Positions 11,571-23,748 of a stretch of 64,000 nt of DNA are shown piece by piece; the first letter of the stretch is position 1; each line of letters starts with the position of its first letter. Source of the stretch: Turnera subulata (Eukaryota; Streptophyta; Magnoliopsida; Malpighiales; Passifloraceae). The stretch lies in assembly GCA_028386065.3 (NCBI GenBank), contig JAKUCV010001842.1, positions 4,095 to 68,094 of the forward strand, given 5' to 3'. The notes under the pieces were generated by a model, which saw nothing but the letters and a program-made list of their open reading frames with translations, was not told where the DNA came from and made no database searches. The position numbers and the translations under genes were made by a program.

Positions 11571-11769
11571 TGTTAGTATGTGATAACTCTTATCACTTAG
11601 AGTAGTCATCTAACTATTGTTATTATCTCTATCAGTGTTTATGTCCTACTGAAGCACTAACAATTGTATCAAGAGTTATCTACACTTAATATATAACAAG
11701 ACCAACAGGCTTGTCCTGTGTGTGTCGATTGCATGCATTTCCTATTACTCTCTGTTATACGTTTCCATA
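11571..11769 (+). repeat. COP1 3' LTR
   Basis: 199 bp, identical by eye to the 5' LTR except for nine extra bases (CACTTAGAG) after CTTAT. Followed by target duplication CCCCT. Confidence 0.95.
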
Positions 11770-11774
11770 CCCCT

Positions 11775-12496
11775 GCAATACGTTGACTTCTGCAATCTGG
11801 GTTTTATGTTCATTTGATTTGTAAATTTTTTCCTATTATTTGTTGATGTAATGACCCCTTTTGATTTTTCTTTATTTGTTTCTTTCTTCCTTTCCAACGA
11901 CTGTAAGCTGATATAAAAGGATTTGTGATCGATGGCTTAGTTATGTTTTTTGAATCGGATTGTGCAGAGATTTGAGATTATATAAAAATGATTGGTCCAT
12001 CCCGCATATGCTTTAATTTTTGCAGATTCCTTTTGGATGCTTTCTTTGGTTCTAGGCAGAAAAGGAAAAGATTCTTGTTGATATGTGTATATCTTAATGT
12101 TTTACTGTGCTTGTAAAGCTGCAGTGGATGGATGATGAGGCAGCATTTGGAATACATATATATTTTTGAGGATGTATGTTCTCGAAAAGGTTTAGTTTAT
12201 ATACATGTTAAAAGGTGAAGAAGTTTTGTTTTGCTATCATAGCAACTTGACGACCCCTTGTATTTATTTGTGCTGCTGTTTCCTCCTATAAAGGCCGTGT
12301 CTGCAATATTTTGAGTTCTGATTCCAGTAGGATTCCACTAAATTTGTCTGCAGTGGACAAGTAAATTAGTTTAGCATGATCCTAATTTTGTTCCTCCTTT
12401 AATTTCAGAGAAGACTCTTGGATATATATAGTAGATTCCTGTCTAATTCAAAGGCCACAGATTAATTCTTTCTAGGAAGCAAGCTTTTGTAATTTG
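11775..12496. other. AT-rich interval without recognised genes
   Basis: Before COP1 inserted, this was continuous with the sequence left of 6997. It contains T-rich tracts and TG-rich stretches of the kind seen in plant introns or 3' flanks. No ORF of note, no RNA gene and no repeat boundary could be assigned. Confidence 0.4.
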
Positions 12497-12880
12497 GTAT
12501 ACCTTCGGAATAAAGGAAATATTGGTACCTGTACTCGCCCTCAATTTGGAATTTGGTACATGTACTGAAAATCCATGATTTTTGGTACCTGTACTACGCA
12601 AGATTCATGGTTTTTGGTACTTCCGGCATCGGAAGATAACCGGAGACACGTGTCAACATACGATATGCCCACGTACTGGAAAATCCATGATTTTTGGTAC
12701 CTGTACTACGCAAAATTCATGGTTTTTGGGAACCTATTAGGTATACCAAATTACTTTTTTTTTGTCGAAGGTATACGGAATAAAGGAAATATTGGTACCT
12801 GTACTCGCCCTCAATTTGGAATTTGGTACCTGTACTGAAAATTCATGATTTTTGGTACCTGTACTACGCAAAATTCATGG
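12497..12880. repeat. GGTACCTGTACT repeat cluster
   Basis: A block of about 110 bp starting GGAATAAAGGAAATATTGG is repeated with a 270-bp period (12507-12615 and 12777-12880). Inside and between the copies, the motif TTTTTGGTACCTGTACTACG followed by CAAAATTCATGG occurs several times. Short palindromic GGTACC sites recur throughout. This is non-coding; an ORF across it is coincidental. It directly abuts the left end of COP2. Confidence 0.75.
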
Positions 12881-13059
12881 ATCCCGACCTTTACTCTGCT
12901 CTATTCCCTGAAGCGAATAAGATAGTATAACTATTTGTCCCTGTGGGCGTAAATGAGATAATAATAGAAAAGCTAAAGGCAAACATGCAAATTATTATTA
13001 CGTAAATGGATCTATAACTAGAGAACATTCAAAGAGGAATTGTTCTCATACATATGTTT

Positions 13060-13720
13060 AAACAGTTATTATCTATTGGGTACAACACTGACCCTGAAAC
13101 TCTAAGCCTCACAGCTAATGTTGACCCTAACACTGTCGTTCCAGAAGAACCACATACTACCCACATTATTTTCTCCAGGTATCTCAAACCGATTCGTTGG
13201 AGGAAAACGAAGTGGAATCACACCATGCTTTTCATCAGATTGCCACAAAGTTTCAGTAATCAGCACCATGTTAGGCTTGTACTGATTCTTCACATCCCTT
13301 AAGGTACGCACAAAATCTTGGGACCTTCTTGCTACACCCCTGGATTTCCACAGTAAAAGTAGTACCTTAGGCCATGTAAGTGGTAACCCAGTCACCCTTG
13401 GGACATTCCGAGCCATCATGGAAACCTGGTAACAACTACTTTGATATAAAATTTGACATGAAGGCTCTAGTTGAAATTCCTACAATCTATCTGATATGAA
13501 AAACATTATAGAGTTAGCTGAGCCATAAAAATTAGTTCTGAGATTGCCTTGGTCCTCCAGGAAGAAAGTCTCTTCCATTGGAGCCACAAAGAACCAAGAT
13601 GAGTAAAGCTCATCAACAAACACTAAACGAGGAATTCTCGTCAGCTCGTTTGGTAATTCCTCTTGCTGTTCATTAACCATGCTGTATGCTAATCTATTCC
13701 TCCTACCCAGAGAGGCACCC
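13060..13720 (-). pseudogene. LINE endonuclease-region fragment inside COP2
   Basis: On - this encodes a piece resembling the start of a plant LINE ORF2: LLLLWKSRGVARRSQDFVR, then PNMVLITETLW and GSMWFFWNDSVRVN, as in the apurinic/apyrimidinic endonuclease of L1 elements. The family WNCRG motif is WKSRG here but WNCRG in the COP4 copy. Upstream on - is a further frame (GASLGRRNRLAYSMVNEQQ) of unknown function. The fragment is antisense to the copia in both COP2 and COP4, so it belonged to their common ancestor. No RT is attached. Confidence 0.8.
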
Positions 13721-13725
13721 TCAAT

Positions 13726-14107
13726 CAAGGTTACTGAAACCAGACCGGTTCGTCCGGTTAACCCGGTTTTTAACGAACCAGCCGGTTTTTACCTCGATTT
13801 TTACCGGTTCAACCTCTTTTTTTAATTTAAAAATTTTAAAAATGGTGAGAGTAAGACTTGAACCCTTGACCTCCTAACAATATTTAAAGTCATTAACCAA
13901 CTAAACTATTACAAATTAGTGTTATCTTTACATAAGTTTTAGTATATATTGAGAATGACTTCAATTTTGACCATAAAATTATTTTAATGAATATATTTTG
14001 TCTGTTTTCTTATAAAAATCAATATAATTTAATAAAATGGTTGAACCCCAGTTTTCCTTGAACATCCCCCTCGCCGGTTCAATGGCCGGTCTGGTTTTCA
14101 AAACCTT
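13726..14107. mobile_element. hAT-type MITE within COP2
   Basis: 382 bp with terminal inverted repeats: the left starts CAAGGTTACTGAAACCAGAC, and the reverse complement of the right starts GAAGGTTTTGAAAACCAGAC. It is flanked by an 8-bp duplication CCCTCAAT at 13718-13725 and 14108-14115. The homologous place in COP4 (near 57165-57180, other strand) has one copy of CCCTCAA(C) and no insert, a paralogous empty site. The interior is AT-rich with no ORF. Confidence 0.92.
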
Positions 14108-14654
14108 CCCCTCAATAAAGAAAACAATAGCTGAGGAAGACATTTTTTTTTTTGTCTTGATTGAGTTTTCTGGATCTTTGTCTTGTTGAGTTTTTTTGAA
14201 TCTTCCTGTCTAACCCCTTTAATATAGCCTGAGCATAGACATCTAGGTGTCAGTTTCTATATATGGACCCTATCTCTATCTCCGAAAAGATATAGAAAAT
14301 TTTTCGATAATTTTGAATTATTTTCAGTAAATTCCAAAGCTTTCCAATCCTCGAGAATTTGCTTTTGAAAATGTTTTCCACTACATTAATTATTGTTCAA
14401 TAATTCTGATCTTTTTCGATATAAGTGGCAGAAATATGTCTAAAATTGACACATGTATAGCAGCCTGGAGCTGGTACATATATAGCAGCCAGAAGCTAAC
14501 AAATTTTAAGTCATTAAATACACAACATTTGAGTAATTGAATCTTACCATATCCAGCCAGAAGCTGGAATGCACTAGCCTGAAACTAGCAATTTTAAAGT
14601 GTTTAAATACACAGTTTGCACAGCCCGAAGCTGAGATCAACTAGAAGTTGGTTA

Positions 14655-16880
14655 TTGAATATCTTGTTTGGCATGACCGGTTGGGCCATCCCGAATCAGT
14701 AATGATGCATGAAATATTATTTTGTCATTCATTGAAAGAACCAGAAGTTTTTATGATCAATGAATTTCCACGAGTTTGTTTGCTGCAAAATTAATTGTTC
14801 GGCCCTCCTAAGAAGAGGTTGGCCTAGAATCACCAGTAAGTTTGGGAATAATTCAGGGACATGTACGCAGAATGATAAATCCACCGTGTTGGCCATCTAG
14901 GTAATTTTTATGATGCATCGACTAGATGATCAAATGTGTACTTGTTAGACGCAAGTTGGCATTGTGTGCACTCATTTTAATGATTAAGCCACTTGCGGGT
15001 ACACATCCCTAATTATGTTATAAGACTATACGTCTAGATAATACTGGTATATTTCTTCAATGGATAATGTATATTATTGTAAATAAACCCAAAACGATCT
15101 GGGCGAATATTCCCAATTGATTGCAGGACCATTGCTGATGAAATATTACTGTCTGAGAAAATGATATTTTTACATGCAACAATACTTGTGTGCATCAAGC
15201 CAACAAGTTATCATAAGGTTTTCCTATTTAATTAGTTCATGGTCACGAACTCAATAACTCCCATCTTCAGACCATTTATTGTACAATGTATAAATGCTCC
15301 ATCACTGGATAGTTATGTTGGTCCTTGAAGAAGACTGGGAATATATGATGTGTATGTTGGATATGTTAGTTATTAATTTGATGATAGAGTTTACCCAACA
15401 TAAGTGGGAGGAAATAAGCAGCTGGATCAAGATCAAGATATTATTGAAATGCATTATTAATATATTATTGTTGATCCTCAAACAAATTAGTGTGAACTTG
15501 AAGTTCAAAAGATGATTCATTTGTAGGAAAATTGATATGCAATTGCCAGACACATAAAGTGACCAAATATTATATACCAGCTGCAAATGCTCCTGTTCAA
15601 ATTAATATTCCAGAAGAACAAGTAAAGTATGCAAATGAATCTAAAGTATGCCAGAAGCGTAGAATATACTCGGTTCCAAAAGAAAAAAAATCTCGATAGA
15701 GAAAAAGGAGCAAAGAGATAAGATGGCCCCAGTAAGAAAATAACGCCTCCAGTAGAGGTTTGAATTGAAACTCCTCAAGAAAAGGAAAACCCTCCAGAAG
15801 AGGTTTCTGACACAATCGATAAGGTTCCAGAAGAAACATAGAAATAAGTGAAAATAATGAGAACTCAATTATTGTGTCAGAAATAAGATGGAACCGACGT
15901 GAAATAACCGTCGACGGAATACTATTTTTATTTGTTTTATATAGCACTAAATATTATGAGGATCATGAACCTACATCTGTAAATGAATGTAGGTGCAGAA
16001 AGATTGGCCAAAACAAAGATATATAAGGTTGTGTTAGACTCGCTTGTGAAGCGAGAAATTCTTCGGACCTGTAGTCCGTACACCAGATGGTGTAAAATTG
16101 ATCGGTCATGAAATGGGTATTTGTGCAGAAAAGGGAATAAATAATGAGATATAAAGCACGGTTTGTAGCACAAGGTTTTACCCAAATGACCTGGTATTAA
16201 TTGTGAGGAGATATACTCCCCTGTGGTGGATGCAATTATTTTTAATTAGTCTGGCATTATATAAAAAGAATTAGAAATGCATCTAGTAGATGCTATTACA
16301 GCCTATTATTATGGATCCATAAGTCATGACATATACAAGAAGATCCCTAAAGGATCCAAGTTGCCTGAAGCAACTAATTCCTGGGAAATTACAAAATCAA
16401 ACTGAATTGATCATTACATGATGTAAATCATTTTTTTTAGTATGCATGAATTTATTTATGTTGATATGTATTTTTGTGATTGGAACTCCTGAAGAAGCTC
16501 CCAAATACCGTGCTATTTGAGATGAAAAATCTCATAAGGTATTAGATTAGTACTGAAGTATCCTATCTATGTGAAAATCTATATTGCTAGTAACATAAAG
16601 CCTAAAGCTTTTGACTTAAGCCTATTGGCAAGATATAACTTTGCTCTTATCTTCGGGGTATAACAAATGTGGTATTATATTAATCCTGTAAATCTGAAGA
16701 GAGTATAGTTGGTTTTTGCAGATGCAGATCCCTTATTTGATCCACATATAGCACAGATGAACATCTCCTACGACTTAACACATGATATTGCTACATCATC
16801 GGGACTACAACAGCAAGATGGCAAGAAAGATGCTCCAACAACAAATTATGAAGATAATGCTGCCAACATTGTCCAATTAA
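14655..16880 (+). pseudogene. COP2 copia pol relic
   Basis: Heavily stop-interrupted. Readable pieces in order are: gag-pre-integrase (YLVWHDRLGHPESVMMHEIL, about 14660-14725); a post-integrase GIYVGY-like segment near 15330-15380; CELEVQKMIHL near 15495-15530; NAPVQI-like spacer near 15590; the RT start YKARFVAQGFTQ at about 16143-16180; the SPVVDA region near 16215; and GTPEEAPKYR near 16480-16510. The YVDD site is altered (tyrosine-valine-aspartate followed by a non-Asp codon). No intact domain remains. The family is the one whose RT reads IYMKIPEGFK in intact copies. Confidence 0.85.
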
Positions 16881-16888
16881 GGCAGTGG

Positions 16889-17320
16889 TGTTAGAGTAAT
16901 TACTTTATGCCTTTAATATCTTGATAAATTATTAGACAATCAAGAAAAATAATCAGGTATAGCAAGGCGTACCTGAATCCATGATGAACAATCTTGAACG
17001 GTGACTTGAGAGGATTGGGAGCTTCTAAGATTTGGTTCCAACGCCTTATGTGTCTTTCTGTGATCGGGCAGAGAAAACTGACTTAGGAATAATCTTGGGG
17101 ACCACAACCCTATATGTTATTCTTTATATACTACCTCATCTGGGGTTCCCATAAAATCATAATTGACTAGCATTGGGTTTCTACACATAATTAGAGTCCA
17201 TACTAAAATTGATGTTTTAGAGCCCAAAATAGATCACTTAGTGGCCCTTTAAAATAAGACAATCTATAATATAATTGTTATTAATAATATAAGCCCATTA
17301 AACAATAAATATATCCAACA
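16889..17320 (-). repeat. COP3 3' LTR
   Basis: 432 bp, TGTTAGAGTAATTACTTT ... ATATCCAACA in + reading. The adjacent ATCTCCCACTTAGGC (17321-17335) is the PPT read from the opposite strand. Confidence 0.93.
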
Positions 17321-17713
17321 ATCTCCCACTTAGGCTATATTACTCTTGAGATAATTATATTCTAAAGTGTGCACATGAAATGACTATTTTTTTTTGAAAC
17401 ATCTCTTTAGATACAATCTGGTCCATCTACTACATTAGTATGAGATCAAAGCGGCCTTCATTACATTTATTCGTAACTGGATCCATCAAAGGTCACCATA
17501 CTAACATATTCAATGACATAGATCAAGTATGGATGTGCAGCATGGAAATTACATGTAATGTGATCATACATGCCTATCTCCAACTGGTCCTCAAAACCTT
17601 ATGAGATCATATCAAAAACAAGTCCAGAGAATAAACAACCAAAGGAACTTTATTATGTAGAAAAGTAATTATAAAGTGCATCCAAATAAGAACATGAAAA
17701 ATACAAACTCCCA

Positions 17714-20700
17714 CTAAAACTGTACTTCGTCAAACAATTTGGCGCCCATATGAGCAGTATGCTCATGAAACAATTTAGGTGTTAACCCTTTGGTAAGCAG
17801 ATCCGCAACCATGGAGTTTGTTCCAATATGTTCTATTTGTACTTGTCCACTCTGAACTCTTTCTCTAACAGCCAGGAACTTGATGTCTATATGCTTTGAC
17901 TTCGAAGAACTGCTGTTACTGTTGGAATACATCACGGCTGATCTATTTTCACAGAAAATTTTTAATGGCCTTTCAATGCCATTCACAATGCGCAGCCCAA
18001 TGACAAAATTTTGTAGCCATATTCCATGATTAGATGCCTCAAAACAGGCTATAAACTTAGCAGCCATGGTGAAAGAAGCTATGAGTGTTTGCTTAGCACT
18101 CTTCCAAGAAAAATCCCCACCAGCTAGTAAGTAAATATAGCCCGAAGTGGATCTCCTACTGTCTTGGCATCCAACAAAATCAGATTCAGAATACCCAATG
18201 ATCTCCAACGATTCTGATCTCCTATATGTGAGCATGTAATCCTTTGTTCTCTGCAAGTATCGCATAACCCGTTTGGCTGTTGTCCAAATCCATTCCAGAA
18301 GCATAAGAATTCTTTTGCATCTCCTTTACCTGAAACTCATTATTGGGGCATTGGGTGAGACTAAACTTGTCTCCTTTAGCAACAGGGGTATCTCCGGGTT
18401 TACAATCCTTTAGTCCAGACCTGCTAAGAACCTTATCCATATAGCTCTTTTGTGATAACCCAAGGTTACCTCGAGAACGATCTCGATGTATCCAAATCCC
18501 TAATACAAAAGAGGCATCACCAAGATCTTTCATTTCAAAATGCTTAGTTAGGAATCTCTTGGTGTCGTGCAGTAAGCCTATATCGCTGCTAGCAAGTAAT
18601 ATGTCATCGACATATAAAACCCGGAAAATGAATTTACTCCCACTAAACTTTTGGTATACACAATCATCAACTGTATTCATCTCAAAACCAAACGAGATGA
18701 TAATTTGATGGAATTTGTGGTACCATTGACGAGAAGCTTGTTTGAGCCCATAGATGGATTTCTTTATTTTGCAAACCATTTTATTTGGGTCTCCAGACAC
18801 AAAATTTTCTGGTTGCGCCATATAAATTATCTCATCAATGTTGCCATTGAAAAACGCAGTCTTTACATCCATCTGATGTAGCTCAAGGTCAAAAGAGCCA
18901 CAAGTACCATTATAATTCTAAAAGAGTCTTTTGATGAAACTGGAGAGAAAGTCTTTTTATAGTCAATGCCTTCCTTTTGAGTGAAGCCCTTTGTGACAAG
19001 ACGAACCTTATATCTTTCGACATTGCCTTTTGAATCCCTTTTGGTTTTAAATATCCATTTACAACCAACAGGTTTTGCACCTTCAGGCAACTCGACAAGA
19101 TCCCAAACATCATTGTCTCTCATAGACTTCATCTCTTCATTACTGGAATCAATCCACTTTTGAGAGTTAGAACTTTGTACGACTTGATGGAAGTTGATAG
19201 GAGCATCTTCCATCAAACCTACATTATCCTCATGTTCTTGGAGAAAGACAATGTAATCATCTGGAATTGCACTTCTCCTCTCTCTAGTAGATCTCTTTAG
19301 TGACACTTGTTCTTGAGGAGTTTGATTTTCACGAATAGTCTCTTGACTTTGAAGAGGGACTCCCACAATGTTATCTTGAATAACATCACTAATAGGAACT
19401 TGATCATTGTCTACAAAAACCGTTGGAAGAGAAATAAATTCCTCTTCAAAGACAATGTCCCTTACCCTATCTTCCCCCCCAAACTCAACTTCCTCAAAAA
19501 TCTGGCATTTCCCGTCTCAAAAATTATTCGATTTGTGGGATCATAAAATTTGTAACCTCTTGAATGCTCAGAGTAGCCAACAAAGTAGCAGCTGATTGTC
19601 CTTGAATCTAACTTCTTTTCATTTGGCCTATATGGTCGTGCCTCAATTGGACAACCCCATATGTGTAGATGCCTAATACAAGGTTTCTTCCCTGTCTATA
19701 ATTCATAAGGAGTTTTAGCTATTGCTTTACTTGGAACCCTATTAAGAATATAAGTTGCAGTCTATAGTGCTTCGCCTCAGAGGGATCCTGGTAAGGTAGA
19801 ATGACTAATCATACTTCTCACCATATCCTTAAGTGTCTGGTTTAGTCTCTCAGAAATGCCATTCATACTAGGTGTACCTGGCATTGTGTATTGAGGGACT
19901 ATACCGCATTCCTCTAGGAATTTAGCAAAAGGCCCTGGATGTTGTTCACCTGATCCATCATATCTACCATAGTATTCACCACCACGATCAGATCTGACAG
20001 CTTTGATTCTTTTGCCAAGTTGATTTTCAACTTCAGCCTTATATGCCTTAAAAACGTCCAGTGATTGAGACCTCTCATGAATCAAATATAGATAACCATA
20101 ACGGGAGTAATCGTCTATAAATGCGATGAAATATTGTTGACCATTCCAAGAAGCCGTAGGGAAAGGCCCACAAATATCTGTATGAATTAGTTTTAAGACG
20201 TCATTACTCCGATTGGCACCTATTTTCCTTATGTTTGTCTACTTCCTTTTAATGCAATCAATACAAACCTGAAAGTTTGTAAAATCAAGGGAATCAAGGA
20301 TCCCATCCACCATAAGCCTCTCAATTCTCTGTTTAGAGATATGACCTAAACGCTTATGCCATAATGTGGCTGAATCCTTATCAGTTAATTTTCGCTTTGT
20401 ACCTCGAGTACTAGTATGCAGGGTTTCAATATATGAAGCAATGGTATCCAATAAATATAGGTTGTCATTCACAAATAGCGAACCAGCACCAACAAGATTT
20501 GAATTGTGAAAAAGACTAAATTTATTACTTCTAAATGAACAAGAATAACTAGATTTGTCCAAAACAGAAATAGAAACCAAATTCCGTCTAAAAGACGGTA
20601 CCACATAAGTCTCTTCCAAATCTAAATAAAAACTAGTTCGCAATAACAACATAAAGGTTCCTATTGCTTCAACCGCAATTGACTTGCCATCACCCACAAA

Positions 20701-21598
20701 GATGTATCTTTCAGCACCACTTCGCTTTCGGCTCGTCAGACAACCCTGCATTGACACACTTATGTGAGTAGTAGCACCAGAATCTATCCACCAAGTGTGT
20801 CTAGGTACAGAAGTTAAATTAACTTCAGAACAAACCAAAGTGAGAAGCTCACCTTTCTTTACACACCAAGAGGCATACTTGGGACAGTCTTTCTTCATAT
20901 GTCCACCCTTATTGCAGAAGAAAAAAGTAGATTCCGAAGCTTGTCTCTTTTGCACATTCCTTTGTAGTGTCCCAAATGCAGCTTCCTTAATTCTTTTCCT
21001 TCTTGTCCTTAGAGGATGTTGCCAAGTGAGCAGCTTCTGGTTGCTCATCCTTAACTCTATCCTCTTCTTGCACACAGTGAGGAATGAGCTCATTAAGAGT
21101 CCATGATTCGTTATAAGTGTTATAGCTCACTTTAAAATGACTGAATTGTGCAGGAAGAGATATGAGACCCAGATGCACGAGCAAGACAACTCTAACTTTA
21201 GTGCCTTTAGTTTTGAGGCAACATTAGACATCTCTATAATGTAGTCCCTTATGTGCCCTTTTCCTTTATACTTCATTGAAACATGTTTTGACAGTAGTGA
21301 ACTTGTTTCAGCCTTAATGCTCTTGGCAAAAGCGCTTTTCAAGTTCCTCAAGGAACCTTTTGGCATCATCCTCATCGGACATATCGCCCCTGAATGTTTC
21401 TAGAATTGCACGCTTCATGATCATCAGACTCATGCGATTAGAACGTTCCCACCTCTCAAATTCCCTTTTAGCATCTTTGGAACTTTTCTCCGTAAGAGGG
21501 GCGGGTCTTTCTTTCCTTAATGCAAGGTCTAGATCCATGCAACTGAGAACAATCATGATGTTCTCTTTCCAGGCTTTAAAGTTTGTGTCATTCAGCAC
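17714..21598 (-). pseudogene. COP3 gag-pol relic
   Basis: Order on -: gag (NFKAWKENIMIVLSCMDLDL, 21598 onward); zinc knuckle CFFCNKGGHMKKDC (about 20930-20890); protease WIDSGATTHIS (about 20795); gag-pre-integrase LWHKRLGHIS (about 20360); integrase SDRGGEYYG and MNGISERLNQ (20085-19777); RT with YVDD (18872-18222); RNase H (18304-17714). A TAG at 20239 stands where CAG is usual in the family, and one near 19777 where Trp is usual. Frame changes separate the later segments. About 90 bp joining RT to RNase H appear deleted near 18300. In RNase H the usual EAEF reads AAKF and the CDN Asp is Glu, so catalytic acids are lost. Confidence 0.92.
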
Positions 21599-22897
21599 TG
21601 GGATGGAATTGATGTTTGCAGATATCTCAAAAGCAGATTTAACTGAACAGAGAACATAAAATAAAAATTCAACTCATAATAAAATTCCATAAGCAAAACA
21701 TAATAATTAAATTCAATAATATGGTGGGCCCTAATAAGGTACCTAGCACAACATTGATATTTTAGTCTATGGACAGAAAATATCAACTTGTAATTGGTAT
21801 TCTCAATATAGCAATCAAATATTGACAATTAGACTTGTCAAATAATAAGCCTTTCTTTGGACCGACTTATTATCCACATGGCATACTTGATAATCGTCAC
21901 ATATTTATTGCCACAAGTATATCTATAATTTGGTCAAATAGTAATCCTCCTTTGGGCTGATTTACTATTCGCATAAATAACACATACACACATCTCATAT
22001 TTTAAATAAATTAATCGATATAAGAGAGGTTACTTTGGTAACATATTGCTTCAATTAATCTACTAAAATACTCGACATCCCAAAATAATATAATACTGAA
22101 TATTGAATTTAATTTCAAACATATGTTTTGCAAAGAATAAAATATTCCTTAATTTTAGTCCTTCTGGGCAAATTATAAAATAATCTACACATAAAGACCA
22201 AACTATAAATCTGGCACATAGGGACTGGAATGACAGAAACAAAACTATAGGCACCGAAGGGAAACATGTTGCAAAAATCACAACACATAATGCCATCTTA
22301 ACCTGATGCAACACGTCTCAAAATTCCCAGCATGCTTTAGCGCACAGTGATGTACAAAATCATAAAGTAATATATTATGAACACTGTGAATCAAATTGCA
22401 TACCCATTTAAACCAAAGTAATCGCAAGCCAAATACTAATGAATCTGAATTCTTTTGATAGGTAACCATTAATGTCAAAAGAAAAGGAAAACAATTGAAA
22501 CCATATAACTCGTACCGAATAGATATTTTATAGGCATATCAAGACTAGAGTTTAACAATTGTTGCCAAGCATTCAATCCATGAACGTGTAAATCATATAA
22601 TATTTGGCAAAAGCAATTTACACAAATCAATCAATGCCATACGAGTCATGTGCATAGAAAACGAATTTAACAATTCATGGGTAAATATCCAATTCACACC
22701 CGTAAACATCAACCGAATTGTTAGACATGCAAATCGACAAATCATAACCATAGGCCAATTTAATAGACAATTAATTGAATCAGTAAACTGAATCCAATCC
22801 AATGAATAACTTAGCATGCATGATGTAGTTGGCAAACAAAATCTATATTCATGCGATTGAACTGAAAAACTTGATGATATCTAATAATCTAATCAAG

Positions 22898-22914
22898 CAG
22901 GCTCTGCTATCACT
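22898..22914 (-). other. COP3 primer-binding site
   Basis: On - the sequence after the LTR is AGTGATAGCAGAGCC, the same initiator-tRNA-like PBS variant as in COP1. Confidence 0.75.
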
Positions 22915-23346
22915 TGTTAGAGTAATTACTTTATGTCTTTAATATCTTTATAAATTATTAGACAATCAAGAACAATAATCAGGTATAGCAAGGCGTACCT
23001 AAATCCATGATGAACAATTTTGAACGGTTACTTGAGAGGATTGGGAGCTTCCAAGGTTTGGTTCCAACGCCTTATGTGTCTTTCTGTAATAGGGCAGAGA
23101 CAACTGACGTAGGAATAATCTTGGGGACCACAAGCCTATATGTTATTCTTTATATACTAGCTCATCTAGGGTTCCCATAAAATCATAATTGACTAGTATT
23201 GAGTTTCTACACATAATTAGAGTCCATACCAAAATAGATATTTTAGAGACCAAAATAGATCACTTAGTGGCCATTTAAAATAAGACAATCTATAATATAA
23301 TTGCTATTAATAATATAAGCCCATTAAACAATAAATATATCCAACA
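22915..23346 (-). repeat. COP3 5' LTR
   Basis: 432 bp partner of 16889-17320, same length, about 24 scattered substitutions by eye. After it, COP2 sequence resumes at AGTGATGTATCAAAAGTG. Confidence 0.93.
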
Positions 23347-23585
23347 AGTGATGTATCAAAAGTGATAGGAGAGTGCACATGTCACCAGAAGTTGACAAGG
23401 ATGATTGGCATGCAACGACATAAAGGAATCAAGGGAGGCCAAAATGAGGGGGAGTAGAATACGAACTGCACTCTTTTCTCCTTCACCAAGTTTTTATCCC
23501 ACTAGGTTTTTCTTGGTAAGGTTTTTAATGAGGCAGTTTTCCCGAAGCGTATTTTACCCAACACACGATGACATTCAAAGGGGAG

Positions 23586-23748
23586 TGTTATAAAATATGG
23601 ATGTCAGCTACCACCTATTGTACTATATATACATGCAAGACACACAATGAAAGTGCACGACCGGAGATGGCAGATTTGGCCAATTCTCTTCCCCATTTTT
23701 TCTTCATTTCTTCTCCAATTCTCTTCATTAAACACCAGATTTATAACA
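23586..23748 (+). repeat. COP2 3' LTR
   Basis: TGTTATAAAATATGGATGTC ... AGATTTATAACA, preceded by the purine-rich ATTCAAAGGGGAG (PPT). Same terminal sequences and internal CTTCATTTCTTC as the COP4 LTR at 28471-28659. Upstream (23460-23560) is a spacer with the paired CTTCACCAAG/CTTGGTAAGG motif that COP4 shares. Confidence 0.8.

Larger units (their letters stand above)
7002..11769 (+). mobile_element. Full-length Ty1/copia retrotransposon (COP1)
   Basis: Two LTRs (7002-7191 and 11571-11769) enclose a gag-pol frame in the copia order protease, integrase, RT, RNase H. A perfect target duplication CCCCT lies at 6997-7001 and 11770-11774. A primer-binding site abuts the 5' LTR and a purine tract abuts the 3' LTR. 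Apart from a 9-bp indel the LTRs are identical by eye, which implies very recent insertion, yet the polyprotein has five in-frame stops. It interrupts otherwise unassigned, possibly genic, sequence. Confidence 0.97.
16889..23346 (-). mobile_element. Ty1/copia retrotransposon (COP3) nested in COP2
   Basis: Two 432-bp LTRs (16889-17320 and 22915-23346) in TG...CA form, with PBS next to the right LTR and PPT next to the left LTR, so the element reads on -. Flanks AGTGG and AGTGA agree at four of five positions, probably an eroded target duplication; COP4 shows an uninterrupted sequence at the homologous spot. About 24 substitutions by eye separate the LTRs (roughly 5%), so it is older than COP1, COP5 and GYP1. 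The coding part is TNT1-94-like and broken. Confidence 0.95.
12878..23748 (+). mobile_element. Decayed copia/LINE chimera, copy 1 (COP2), interrupted by a MITE and COP3
   Basis: Old copia element on + carrying an antisense LINE endonuclease segment near its 5' side. Its homologue COP4 (28471-30407 plus 56003-57925) is in the opposite orientation, and comparison defines the shared body: from ATGGATCCCGAC at 12878 through LINE fragment, gag-pre-integrase, integrase and RT relics, to a short 3' LTR at 23586-23748. COP2 is broken by a hAT MITE at 13726-14107 and by COP3 at 16889-23346; COP4 lacks both. A 5' LTR is not identifiable; the GGTACC repeat lies there instead. Confidence 0.85.

Noticed and set aside
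12575..12838. 87-codon ORF in the GGTACC repeat
   Set aside because: It spans the direct repeats and encodes a repeated WYLYY-like peptide; no independent evidence.
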